Below, one piece after another: positions 16,761-24,927 of a DNA stretch of 38,685 nt. This DNA is from Clostridia bacterium (GTDB lineage: Bacteria; Bacillota; Clostridia; Christensenellales; Aristaeellaceae), in NCBI GenBank assembly GCA_017465155.1, contig JAFTWV010000064.1, positions 1-38,685 of the forward strand. The letters are read 5' to 3'. Each line of letters starts with the position of its first letter. The first letter of the stretch is position 1. Below the pieces are notes generated by a model. The model ran no database searches. It worked only from the letters and a program-made list of their open reading frames with translations, and was not told the origin of the DNA. Made by a program: the position numbers and the translations under genes.

Positions 16761-18212
16761 ATGCTGTTCACCAAGGCCGCACAATCCGATTTCCGCGCCG
16801 TCTGCGCGCTGTACGAATCCGTCTGCAGCGCCATGCAGGCCGCCGGCAACGACCAGTGGCGCTGGGGCGAGTATCCCAACGAAGCCATGCTGCAGGGCAG
16901 CCTCGATGCAGGCACGCTCTACATAGCCCGCGAGAATGATACGCTCCTGTGCGCCGTGACCATCGACACGCAGTTCGACCCGGAATACGCAGATGTGAAC
17001 TGGCTCTTCGGCGTGAAGCCCGGTGCGTTCCACCGTCTGGCGATTGCACCGGACGCGCAGGGCAAGGGTCTGGGTGCACAGGCGGTCGAAGCTGTGTGCG
17101 ATGTGCTGCGGACGCAGGGCTGTGATTGCCTGCGCATCGACACCTACTGCGAGAACGCGGCAGCCCAGAAGCTCTACACCCGCATCGGCATGCGCAAGGC
17201 AGGCGAGGTGAAGTTCTGGCATCGTGAGCGGCCCTTCTTCTGCTATGAGCTGCCCCTGACGGCCGAAACGCCCCTGCTGCCCCTGACCATGCATCCCGCC
17301 TTCCGCGGCGGCAAGCTGACTCCGTGGGGCGGCGAGAAGCTGCGCACGGTTTACGGCAAGCCCATCGCGGAGGTTCCCACGGGAGAAAGTCTCGAGGTGA
17401 GCTGCATCCCCGGTCTGGAGTCCGTGGATGACGCAGGTATGAAGCTGCCTGACCTCATCGCAAAGTACGGCGTGCGTTTTGCAGGCAAGTACGCCGACAA
17501 GACCTTCCCTCTGCTGCTCAAGTTCATCGATGCTGCGGAATCCCTGTCCGTACAGGTGCACCCGGATGATTCCTACGCAAACGCCAATGAAAACGGCAAG
17601 CTCGGCAAGACCGAGGCATGGCTGATTCTCGACGCGCCTGCGGGCAGCCAGCTGGTTTACGGCATCAAGGCCGGCACGAACCTCGCGGAGCTGCGCGCTG
17701 CCTGTGAGGCTGGCGCTGCCGTCGAAGGTCTTCTGCGCAAAGTGGACGTAAAGCCCGGCGACGTGTGCTTCATCCCTGCGGGCTGCGTGCACGCCATCGG
17801 CGCAGGCATCATGCTCTACGAAATCCAGCAGTCCTCCGACGTGACCTACCGCTTCTACGACTGGGATCGCGTAGATAAGAACGGCAACCGCCGTGAACTG
17901 CACATCGACAAAGCCCTTGATGTGACCGACCTTGACTTCACTCTTGATCCCATTCCTGCTCCGGACGCCCCCGTTGCACGCGTGCTGGACGAGACCTACT
18001 TCACCCTTGACCTGATGAAGGTGGACGGCGAGCTCGCTGTGCCTGCCATCAACCATTTCGGCATGCTGACCGTTCTGGAAGGCGACCTCACGCTGTGCTG
18101 GCAGGGCGGCAAAAGGAAGCTGACCCGCGGCGAGAGCCTGTACGTTCCCGCTGCCGCTCCTGCGCTGACGCTGCAGGGCGCAGGCCGCGCGGCTCTGTCC
18201 ATGCCCCGGTGA
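16761..18212 (+). CDS. Fusion of a GNAT acetyltransferase and class I mannose-6-phosphate isomerase
   Basis: A single uninterrupted frame of 483 residues with two domains. Residues 1-156 are a GNAT N-acetyltransferase whose acetyl-CoA loop is APDAQGKGLG (96-105). Residues about 165-483 are a type I phosphomannose isomerase (ManA), which interconverts mannose-6-P and fructose-6-P with zinc. It has QVHPDD (255-260), KTEAWLIL (273-280), PAGCVHAIG (329-337) and YRFYDWDR (353-360), all characteristic of the cupin active site. The ManA part is full length for short Bacillota enzymes. ATG 16761 is chosen because AAGGAGG lies at 16747-16753. The frame extends upstream without a site. The acetyl acceptor is unknown. 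The fusion is unusual as far as I know. Confidence 0.88.
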   Translation: MLFTKAAQSDFRAVCALYESVCSAMQAAGNDQWRWGEYPNEAMLQGSLDAGTLYIARENDTLLCAVTIDTQFDPEYADVNWLFGVKPGAFHRLAIAPDAQGKGLGAQAVEAVCDVLRTQGCDCLRIDTYCENAAAQKLYTRIGMRKAGEVKFWHRERPFFCYELPLTAETPLLPLTMHPAFRGGKLTPWGGEKLRTVYGKPIAEVPTGESLEVSCIPGLESVDDAGMKLPDLIAKYGVRFAGKYADKTFPLLLKFIDAAESLSVQVHPDDSYANANENGKLGKTEAWLILDAPAGSQLVYGIKAGTNLAELRAACEAGAAVEGLLRKVDVKPGDVCFIPAGCVHAIGAGIMLYEIQQSSDVTYRFYDWDRVDKNGNRRELHIDKALDVTDLDFTLDPIPAPDAPVARVLDETYFTLDLMKVDGELAVPAINHFGMLTVLEGDLTLCWQGGKRKLTRGESLYVPAAAPALTLQGAGRAALSMPR

Positions 18213-18244
18213 GCATGAACGCTGCCTGTTCCGGTTTACACAAG

Positions 18245-18276
18245 ATGCATCCCGTCTGTCGGCGGGGTGCATTTCT
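18245..18276 (+). terminator. Probable terminator after the GNAT-ManA gene
   Basis: A 10-bp stem (ATGCATCCCG at 18245-18254, 18263-18272) with one G-T pair, followed by a weak TTTCTT tail. A second hairpin (18279-18299) follows at once. Confidence 0.55.
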
Positions 18277-18309
18277 TCATCTGCGTTTCATGCAGATGCG
18301 GTAACATGC

Positions 18310-18338
18310 TTGCAAACCCTGCGCAAATGTGCTATGTT
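18310..18338 (+). promoter_or_regulatory. Promoter of the O-antigen-ligase-like gene
   Basis: TTGCAA (18310-18315), a 17-bp spacer and TATGTT (18333-18338). It rules out the upstream in-frame GTG at 18329 as start codon. Confidence 0.65.
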
Positions 18339-18358
18339 ATGCAAAGAGAAAGGTTGTG

Positions 18359-19891
18359 TTGCATTTGACGAAAGCACAGAAGGAGACGCACTGGTCTGGC
18401 TGGGTCGCCACAGCGCTGGGAATCATGTGGCTGGCGCTGTTTCCCCTGTGGCAGGACGGCAGCTTCACACGCATCACCCACTCCAAATGGATGGGCATGC
18501 TTGTGCTGACGGCAGTAACCGCTGCAGCCGGAATCCGGATGATCGCAGGACTTGTCCGCCGGGGGGAATACCGGCAGCAGGTGCGTCTGGGCGCAGTGCA
18601 TGCTCTGGCGCTGGCTTATTTCCTGCTGGTAGCAGCTTCCGCCATCTTCGGCACATGGGCAGATTACCTCAACGAAAGCAATCAGCTGACTGTCCTGTGG
18701 GGTGCAAAGCGTTATGAAGGACTCTATACACAGCTGTGCTATGCTGCTGTCTTTCTGTGCATGAGCCTGCAGGCTGTCCGGATTGATCGCGTGCTGGATG
18801 CAGCCGGCGATACGCTGCTGCTGTTCTGTGTCATCGTCTGCCTGCAGTATTTCGGGATCAACGTGCTGGGGCTGTTCCCTGAAGGACGCAGCATCCGCAC
18901 AAATTATGAGTTTCAGGGTACAATCGGAAACATTGACATGGTCAGCGGGTATGTGTCCATCGTGATGTCTGCGCTGCTGGGCGGCTTTGTAAAGCTGCGG
19001 CAGGGCAGCTGGCTGTGGCTCGTATCCGGTCTGGCAGGCATCCTGCTGATGCTTTGCATAGAGGTGCAAAGCGGTCTGATCGTCGTGGCGATGCTGCTGT
19101 TCTGCCTGCTGCTGCTGGCACTTCACGACCCGCTGGCCCGCTGGCGTACAATGCTCGTGCTGGGCGGTTCACTGCTGCTGGTGACGGCGCGCCTGCTGAC
19201 TGGCCTTCCATGGCTGGACGGCGTGGATGCGCTGACCTTCCCCCATGCCCCCGCCGCATGGAAGCTGCTGCCTGCATTATTCGGCCTTGCGTGCATCGCG
19301 GGAGCCGCACTGCTGCACCGGTATCCCGGCCGCGCCATGCGGCTGCGATTCGTGGCGCTGACAGCATGCCTGCTGCTCCTTGCTGTGCTGGCTGCTGCGT
19401 ACCTCGCGCCCCTTCCGACCGGCAGCGGCGCATGGGAGATTCAGGAGCTGCTGCATGGCCGCCCGCAGGATGCCTACGGCTCCGAGCGCATCGGCATATG
19501 GCGGCTGACGCTGGAAATGAGCCGCAGCAGCCTCCTCTTTGGCACCGGCCCGGACACCTTCCTCTATGCCATGGAGGATCACATGTTCCAGACTGGCCAG
19601 AGCCTTGCCCAGCGCTTTGATAATCCGCATAACATGCTCCTGTCCATCCTGTCCAACAATGGTCTTCCGGCACTGCTGGCCTTTGTGCTGCTGTGCGGCT
19701 GGGCGGTCATAAGCGGTCTGAGACGCTGCTGGCAGGACGGGCTGCTCGTTCCCATGCTGCTGGGCTGCGGCTGCTATCTGGCGCAGGGGATGTTCACCTT
19801 CAGCATTTGTCTGGTAACGCCGATGTTCTGGGCGGCGCTGGGCATGCTGACTGCACAGGTTTATGACAGAAAGGAAGAGATGTGTCCATGA
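18359..19891 (+). CDS. O-antigen ligase/polymerase family membrane protein (Wzy_C)
   Basis: About 510 residues, with some ten to twelve membrane segments. The large loop near the C-terminal third carries SERIGIWRLTLEMSRSSLLF, then GTGPDTFLYAMEDH and NPHNMLLSILSNNGLPALL, the Wzy_C/O-antigen ligase pattern. Such proteins join or polymerise lipid-linked glycans on the outer face of the membrane; in a Gram-positive cell they serve exopolysaccharide or wall-polymer assembly. There is no good ATG. AAAGG at 18348-18352 best fits TTG 18359, with TTG 18365 as alternative. The next gene overlaps by 4 nt (ATGA). No glycosyltransferase cluster is visible nearby, so the substrate is unknown. Confidence 0.82.
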   Translation: MHLTKAQKETHWSGWVATALGIMWLALFPLWQDGSFTRITHSKWMGMLVLTAVTAAAGIRMIAGLVRRGEYRQQVRLGAVHALALAYFLLVAASAIFGTWADYLNESNQLTVLWGAKRYEGLYTQLCYAAVFLCMSLQAVRIDRVLDAAGDTLLLFCVIVCLQYFGINVLGLFPEGRSIRTNYEFQGTIGNIDMVSGYVSIVMSALLGGFVKLRQGSWLWLVSGLAGILLMLCIEVQSGLIVVAMLLFCLLLLALHDPLARWRTMLVLGGSLLLVTARLLTGLPWLDGVDALTFPHAPAAWKLLPALFGLACIAGAALLHRYPGRAMRLRFVALTACLLLLAVLAAAYLAPLPTGSGAWEIQELLHGRPQDAYGSERIGIWRLTLEMSRSSLLFGTGPDTFLYAMEDHMFQTGQSLAQRFDNPHNMLLSILSNNGLPALLAFVLLCGWAVISGLRRCWQDGLLVPMLLGCGCYLAQGMFTFSICLVTPMFWAALGMLTAQVYDRKEEMCP

Positions 19892-20805
19892 TCCCGAGCT
19901 ATGTATTCCGTGCCAAGGCACGGCAGGTGATCAAGCCGGTGATGCAGATTCTGGCAGTGATCGCGCTGGTGGCGATGCTGCCCGGGCTGATCAGCTCCAC
20001 GGTATCGATGATCACCAAGTCCGATCCCAACGACGTATTCGCACCCTATATCAGCGAAATGCAGACCCTGCTGGAAACCGGCGTGACGCAGGAGGATCAG
20101 GTGCGGGTGCTGACGGAGCTGCAGACCGCCTTCGACGTCTATCTGCAAGGGAAGTTTCCGATCTTCGCAGGTATGTCGCTGCTGGACTTTCTGCTGACTC
20201 CGGCGCTTTCGATGGGGCTGTACCATGCTCTCATCTGCGCCCTCCGCAAGGAAGAGATCAGCATGTGGATGGCACTTCCGGGCATGCGGCGGTTCTTCAA
20301 GGCAATCGTCGTGCATCTGGTGACAATCCTGCGCTGCCTTCTCTGGATGCTGCCGGGCATGGCGCTGTCTCTCGCAGGCGTATTTGTGCCGGACATGGGC
20401 GGCATTGTGATGATTCTTGCAGGCTGGGCGCTCGCCATCGTGCTGGGCGTCCGCGCAGTTTACAGCTACTCCCTGGCGATGTTCTTCCTTGCCGATCATC
20501 CCGAAACCAGCAGCCTTGCCTGCATCCGCCGCAGCAAGGAGGTCATGAAGGGCCGCCGGATGGAGATGTTCATGCTGGAGATCTCCTTCCTTGGCTGGAA
20601 CCTGCTGATCATGCTCCTGCAGTCGATGATCATCGGCATGTTCGGCGCTGTCATCGGCCTGACGCTGGGGATGTTTGCCGCACTGTTCCTGAATGTGTAC
20701 ATGTTCGGCGCAAAGACCGCCTTCTACGAGGCCTACGCCGTGCATGGCGTGAAGCGCGGGCAGACCATACATGCCCCGGAGCAGGGCGGGGATGAGCTGA
20801 ACTGA
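19888..20805 (+). CDS. DUF975 family membrane protein
   Basis: 305 residues with about six membrane segments. The central motif ADHPETSSLACIRRSKEVMKG, followed by a short hydrophilic stretch and LEISFLGWNLL, is the DUF975 signature. Members are common in Clostridia and have no established role. The ATG overlaps the stop of the preceding gene (ATGA), indicating translational coupling with the O-antigen-ligase-like protein. A GTG at 19882 is an alternative start. An envelope or polysaccharide-related function is suggested only by this coupling. The terminator at 20853 closes the operon. Confidence 0.85.
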   Translation: MIPSYVFRAKARQVIKPVMQILAVIALVAMLPGLISSTVSMITKSDPNDVFAPYISEMQTLLETGVTQEDQVRVLTELQTAFDVYLQGKFPIFAGMSLLDFLLTPALSMGLYHALICALRKEEISMWMALPGMRRFFKAIVVHLVTILRCLLWMLPGMALSLAGVFVPDMGGIVMILAGWALAIVLGVRAVYSYSLAMFFLADHPETSSLACIRRSKEVMKGRRMEMFMLEISFLGWNLLIMLLQSMIIGMFGAVIGLTLGMFAALFLNVYMFGAKTAFYEAYAVHGVKRGQTIHAPEQGGDELN

Positions 20806-20852
20806 CGCTTCCCTTACAAAATGACGGATTCTCCCCTTCAAACTGCATATCA

Positions 20853-20898
20853 CCCCGGACGAAAACGGTTGCCAACCGAGGTTCGTCCGGGGATTTTT
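20853..20898 (+). terminator. Intrinsic terminator
   Basis: An 11-bp perfect stem (CCCCGGACGAA at 20853-20863, 20882-20892) is followed by A and five T. The loop itself forms a 5-bp hairpin (CGGTT/AACCG). Confidence 0.85.
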
Positions 20899-20941
20899 GC
20901 AGGATCCATCGGAATTAACTGCATTTTTTGTGTCTTTGCTC

Positions 20942-20970
20942 TTGATTTGGGCGGGGTTGGACAGTATAAT
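20942..20970 (+). promoter_or_regulatory. Promoter of the aminotransferase operon
   Basis: TTGATT (20942-20947), a 17-bp spacer and a perfect TATAAT (20965-20970). It gives a leader of about 95 nt in which I found no known riboswitch or T-box. Confidence 0.8.
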
Positions 20971-21074
20971 AGAATCTGTTCACGCTCAAAACTGCAGGAA
21001 CCACCACATCCGGCAGCATCCACCCCGGACTGGACTGCAGCATCAATAAAGATTATATGCAGGAGGCTTCCGAT

Positions 21075-22286
21075 ATGGCACTTACTGTTTCTCACCGCTG
21101 TCAGAGCATCGCTCCCTCCCCCACGCTGGCTATCGACGCGCGCGCCAAGGAAATGAAGGCGCAGGGCGTTGACGTAATCGGTTTCGGCGCAGGCGAGCCT
21201 GACTTCCCCACCCCCCAGCACATCATCGACGCCGCCAAGGAAGCCCTTGATCTGGGCAAGACCCGCTACACCCCCGCGTCCGGCACCTTCGAGCTGCGCA
21301 AGGCCATCTGCGACAAGCTCGAGCGCGACAACGACCTGTACTATAAGCCGCAGGATATCATTGTCTCCTCCGGCGCAAAGCACAGCCTGTACAATGTCTT
21401 CCAGGCCATCATTGATCCCGGCGACGAGGTGCTGATCCCCACGCCCTGCTGGGTGTCCTATCCGGAGATGGTACGTCTGGCCGGCGGCGTGCCGGTATTC
21501 ATCCCCACGGATGAATCCACCAACTTTATCCCCCACCGCAAGGATATCGCCTCCCGCGTGACCCGCCGCACCAAGGCGATGATCATCACCAGCCCCTCCA
21601 ACCCCAACGGCAGCGTCTGGCCCCGCGAGAAGCTGCAATTTGTGGCTGATCTGGCGGTGAGCCACCCCTTCTACATCGTCAGCGATGAGATCTACGAGAA
21701 GCTGATCTACGACGGAGAGAAGCATTTCTCCATCGCCAACATCGGCGAGACGATCAAGAACCAGACCTTCGTGGTCAACGGCATGTCCAAGGCCTATGCC
21801 ATGACCGGCTGGCGCATCGGCTATGTGGCCGGCCCCCTTGCCGAGATCAAGGCGATGGCCAGCTTCCAGTCCCACGCCACCTCCAACGCCAACGCCATGG
21901 CGCAGTATGCCGCGATGAAGGCTCTCGAAGGCGGCGAGGAATGCATCAACGAGATGGTCGCCCACTTCCAGGACCGCCGCGATGCGATGGTTGAGAAGAT
22001 CAACTCCATCCCCGGCCTTTCCTGCCTTAAGCCGCAGGGCGCGTTCTACATCATGCTGAACATCAAGCAGATCCTCGGCAAGAGCTATCACGGCCGCGTG
22101 ATCGAAACGAGCAAGACCTTCGCCGAGCTGCTCCTTGCCGAAAAGCATGTGGCAGTCGTTCCCGGCAGTGCATTCGAGGCCGAAGGCTTCTGCCGTCTCT
22201 CCTATGCTGTTGCCAAGGAGCAGTGTATGGAAGGCCTGCGCCGTATTGAGGAATTCGTCACAGAGCTCACCGACACGCCCTGGTAA
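21075..22286 (+). CDS. Aspartate aminotransferase, class I (Ib-type)
   Basis: 403 residues, the normal size. It interconverts aspartate plus 2-oxoglutarate with oxaloacetate plus glutamate, using pyridoxal phosphate. Visible landmarks are SPTLAIDARAKEMKAQGVDV at the N-terminus, GAGEPDFPTPQHI, the SPSNPNG turn (173-179) with N176, IVSDEIYE with D204, and the cofactor lysine K239 in NGMSKAYAMTGWRIGY. The form resembles the Ib aspartate/prephenate aminotransferases of Bacillota. ATG 21075 has AGGAGG upstream; an in-frame ATG at 21057 lies before that site. No terminator separates it from the Re-citrate-synthase-like gene, so the two are likely cotranscribed. Confidence 0.92.
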   Translation: MALTVSHRCQSIAPSPTLAIDARAKEMKAQGVDVIGFGAGEPDFPTPQHIIDAAKEALDLGKTRYTPASGTFELRKAICDKLERDNDLYYKPQDIIVSSGAKHSLYNVFQAIIDPGDEVLIPTPCWVSYPEMVRLAGGVPVFIPTDESTNFIPHRKDIASRVTRRTKAMIITSPSNPNGSVWPREKLQFVADLAVSHPFYIVSDEIYEKLIYDGEKHFSIANIGETIKNQTFVVNGMSKAYAMTGWRIGYVAGPLAEIKAMASFQSHATSNANAMAQYAAMKALEGGEECINEMVAHFQDRRDAMVEKINSIPGLSCLKPQGAFYIMLNIKQILGKSYHGRVIETSKTFAELLLAEKHVAVVPGSAFEAEGFCRLSYAVAKEQCMEGLRRIEEFVTELTDTPW

Positions 22287-22390
22287 GACAGTGCTTCGCT
22301 TCCACGGCTCCATGCGTCTGCGTGATCGCGCCACGTACCGAGCCGCAGTTTTCCCTTTTTCATCATGATGCAAGGAGTCGTTTGTAGAGC

Positions 22391-23785
22391 ATGCTGGAAT
22401 ATGATAAGAAGCAAAATCTGCTGATGCAGTCCCGCTATCAGTATGAACTGCAGGATGTGCAGACCCCCAATCTATATCGCGAAATTTTCGATTACAAGTC
22501 GATCCCGAAGATTCCCTTCAATATGCGCCATGTGCCGCCGGAAATGCCGGAGGATATCTGGATGACGGATACCACCTTCCGCGACGGCCAGCAGTCCGTC
22601 AGCCCCTTCACTGTGGATCAGATCGTTTATCTTTTCAAGCTCCTGAACCGTCTGGGCGGTCCCAAGGGTCTGGTGCGTCAGTCCGAGTTCTTCGTCTATA
22701 CGGAGAAGGATCGCGCAGCGCTGCATGCCTGTCAGGATCTGGGACTGGAGTTCCCCGAGATCACCACGTGGATCCGCGCCAACGAGAAGGACTTCGAGCT
22801 GGTCAAGAACGAGGGCATTCAGGAAACCGGCATCCTCGTTTCCTGCTCGGATTACCACATTTTCAACAAAATGCATCTTACCCGTTCCCAGGCCCGAGAC
22901 AAGTACCTCGGCGTGATCAAGTCCGCCCTGTCCCGCGGCATCAAGCCCCGCTGCCACTTTGAGGATCTGACCCGCGCAGACTTCTACGGCTTTGTGCTGC
23001 CCTTCGCGACCGAGCTGATGAAGCTGTCCGAGGAATCGGGCATTCCGATCAAGATCCGTGCCTGCGATACCATGGGCTATGGCGTGTCCTACTACGGCGC
23101 CGCCACGCCCCGCAGCGTCCCCGGCATCATCTACGGCCTTCGTCACTATGCGCACGTTCCTTCCGCTCAGCTGGAATGGCACGGCCATAACGACTTCTAC
23201 AAGGTCGTGTCCAACGCCGGTACGGCATGGATGTACGGCTGCTCGTCCATCAACTGCTCCATTCTGGGCATCGGCGAGCGCACGGGCAATTGTCCGCTGG
23301 AAGCCATGGCCATTGAGTACGCCTCTCTGCGCGGCACCACCGACGGCATGGATCTGAGCGCCATCACCGACATGGCTGACTACATGGAGCGTGAAATCGG
23401 TCTGGAGATCAGCCCGCGTCAGCCCTTCGTCGGCCGTCACTTCAACGTGACCCGCGCCGGTATCCATGCTGACGGCCTGCTCAAGGACGAGGAGATCTAC
23501 AACATCTTCGACACCAAGGCCATCCTGAACCGCCCTGCCATGGTCGCCGTCGACGCAACAAGCGGTCTGGCAGGCGTAGCCCACTGGATGAACGGTTACT
23601 TCCGCCTGCAGGGCGATCAGATGATCGACAAGAACGATCCGCTGGTCGTGGCTGTGCGCGAGATGGTCGCCGAGCAGTATGCCATGGGCCGCAACACCGT
23701 CATGGGCGACGAGGAGCTGGAAATCATGACCCGAAACGCCAACGTCGAGCGCTACGAGCGTCTGCTGTTCCACAAGTCCCACTAA
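22391..23785 (+). CDS. Re-citrate synthase/homocitrate synthase family protein
   Basis: 464 residues of the DRE-TIM metallolyase superfamily. The metal/catalytic motif is DTTFRDGQQ (60-68); the second metal site is HGHND (264-268). The stretches RQSEFFVYTEKD, SCSDYHIF, CHFEDLTRADFYGFV and GERTGNCPLEAM match the clade containing the Clostridium kluyveri Re-citrate synthase more than 2-isopropylmalate synthases, and the LeuA regulatory domain is absent. Re-citrate synthase condenses acetyl-CoA and oxaloacetate with the opposite stereochemistry to the common enzyme. It replaces it in many anaerobes for glutamate synthesis. Pairing with an aminotransferase that handles oxaloacetate and 2-oxoglutarate supports this. 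The ribosome-binding site is 13 nt from the ATG, rather far. Homocitrate synthase remains possible. Confidence 0.8.
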   Translation: MLEYDKKQNLLMQSRYQYELQDVQTPNLYREIFDYKSIPKIPFNMRHVPPEMPEDIWMTDTTFRDGQQSVSPFTVDQIVYLFKLLNRLGGPKGLVRQSEFFVYTEKDRAALHACQDLGLEFPEITTWIRANEKDFELVKNEGIQETGILVSCSDYHIFNKMHLTRSQARDKYLGVIKSALSRGIKPRCHFEDLTRADFYGFVLPFATELMKLSEESGIPIKIRACDTMGYGVSYYGAATPRSVPGIIYGLRHYAHVPSAQLEWHGHNDFYKVVSNAGTAWMYGCSSINCSILGIGERTGNCPLEAMAIEYASLRGTTDGMDLSAITDMADYMEREIGLEISPRQPFVGRHFNVTRAGIHADGLLKDEEIYNIFDTKAILNRPAMVAVDATSGLAGVAHWMNGYFRLQGDQMIDKNDPLVVAVREMVAEQYAMGRNTVMGDEELEIMTRNANVERYERLLFHKSH

Positions 23786-23795
23786 GCACATTCTC

Positions 23796-23826
23796 CCCCG
23801 GATGCTTCGCGCGTCCGGGGTTTTTT
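23796..23826 (+). terminator. Strong intrinsic terminator
   Basis: A 10-bp stem (23796-23805 and 23811-23820, one G-T pair) with a 5-nt loop, followed by six T. It closes the aminotransferase operon. Confidence 0.9.
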
Positions 23827-23840
23827 GCATGCCGCAGGGC

Positions 23841-23869
23841 TTGCGTTTCCCCCATGATTGGTGTACCAT
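23841..23869 (+). promoter_or_regulatory. Probable promoter of gluQ
   Basis: TTGCGT (23841-23846), a 17-bp spacer and TACCAT (23864-23869), 36 nt before the start codon. Confidence 0.5.
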
Positions 23870-23905
23870 ACATATCAGCATCATTCCCCAGAGGAGGCAC
23901 CGCCC

Positions 23906-24829
23906 ATGTCCATTCCCACAGGCCGCTTTGCCCCGACGCCCAGCGGACGGCTGCACCTTGGCAACATCCTGTGTGCAATGCTGGCCTATCTGTCCGCACG
24001 CAGCAGGGGCGGCCGGTTTCTCCTTCGCATTGAGGATGTGGACATCCCCCGCTGTCCGCGCCGTCTGGCCCGGCAATGCATTGACGACCTCAGCTGGCTC
24101 GGCTTCACATGGGACGAAACACCCCTGTATCAGTCCGAGCGTACAGACATATATCGCAAATACCTTGACCACCTCACTGCCGATGGCCATACCTATCCCT
24201 GCTTCTGCACCCGGGCACAGCTGATGAGTCTTGCCGCGCCCAACCTCGGCGACACACAGGTTGTGTACCAGCGCACCTGCGCAAACCTTTCCCCTGCCGA
24301 AGCCGCACAGCGCGCCCTGACCCGGGCGCCAGCCATCCGTCTGCGGGTCCCTGACGAGGAGGTTTCCTTCACCGACGGACTCTTCGGCCTTCAGCAGGAG
24401 AACCTTGCCCGGGACTGCGGCGACTTCATCCTGCAGCGTTCAGACGGACTCTTCGGCTATCAGCTGGCAGTTGTCGTGGATGACGCGCTCTCCGGGGTCT
24501 CGGAGGTTGTGCGCGGCCGCGACATTCTCTCCGCCACGCCGCGTCAGATGTATCTCCAGCATCTGCTTCATTTCCCTGTCCCCCAATACCTGCACATTCC
24601 TCTGCTGGTGGATGCGCAGGGCCGGCGTCTGGCCAAGCGGGACAAGGATCTTGACCTGTCCGCGCTTGCACAGCTCTTCACTCCGGCCGAGATCCTCGGC
24701 ATGCTGGCATACAGCGCCGGTCTCCTGCCGGCGGTTCACCCGGCAACCCTGGAGCAGCTGATCCCCCTGTTTGACTGGGCAAAGGTAAAAACTGACGATC
24801 TCCGCCTGCCAGCCCTTGACAGCCTGTAA
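23906..24829 (+). CDS. gluQ: Glutamyl-Q tRNA(Asp) synthetase
   Basis: 307 residues, equal to GluQRS and lacking the anticodon-binding half of glutamyl-tRNA synthetase. The class I motif is HLGN (17-20). The zinc ligands of GluQRS are present with the right spacing: C99-x-C101, then Y121-x3-C125. The KMSKS-equivalent is RLAKRDKDL. The enzyme activates glutamate and attaches it to queuosine in the anticodon loop of tRNA(Asp), not to the tRNA end. ATG 23906 follows GAGGAGG. No queuosine synthesis gene is in the window, but the next gene is an ECF-transporter S component, and some of that class import queuosine precursors. That link is inference. Confidence 0.88.
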   Translation: MSIPTGRFAPTPSGRLHLGNILCAMLAYLSARSRGGRFLLRIEDVDIPRCPRRLARQCIDDLSWLGFTWDETPLYQSERTDIYRKYLDHLTADGHTYPCFCTRAQLMSLAAPNLGDTQVVYQRTCANLSPAEAAQRALTRAPAIRLRVPDEEVSFTDGLFGLQQENLARDCGDFILQRSDGLFGYQLAVVVDDALSGVSEVVRGRDILSATPRQMYLQHLLHFPVPQYLHIPLLVDAQGRRLAKRDKDLDLSALAQLFTPAEILGMLAYSAGLLPAVHPATLEQLIPLFDWAKVKTDDLRLPALDSL

Positions 24830-24844
24830 TTCTTATGCTACAAT
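24816..24844 (+). promoter_or_regulatory. Strong promoter overlapping the 3' end of gluQ
   Basis: A perfect TTGACA (24816-24821), a 17-bp spacer and TACAAT (24839-24844). The -35 box is within the last codons of gluQ. It directs transcription into the hairpin at 24858 and the S-component gene. Confidence 0.75.
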
Positions 24845-24857
24845 AACCACACTGTTT

Positions 24858-24909
24858 CCATGAAGGAAGCGCTGACGGGCAGGAGCCCGGGCATTCTTCA
24901 TGGCTTTTT
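24858..24909 (+). terminator. Terminator, possibly a leader attenuator
   Basis: CCATGAAG (24858-24865) pairs with CTTCATGG (24896-24903) and the stem continues inward for about five positions with one mismatch; a CGGGC/GCCCG hairpin sits on top, and TTTTTGTTTT follows. It lies between a strong promoter and the start of the next gene, so it may both end gluQ transcripts and attenuate the leader of the S-component gene. Confidence 0.7.
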
Positions 24910-24927
24910 GTTTTGGAGGGATTCTCT

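Noticed and set aside
20976-21074. T-box leader before the aminotransferase
   Set aside because: No T-box consensus or terminator/antiterminator pair; only about 95 nt.
24845-24927. Known riboswitch (TPP, FMN, THF, preQ1) before the S-component gene
   Set aside because: The leader is only about 77 nt and lacks the conserved cores of these classes as I know them.
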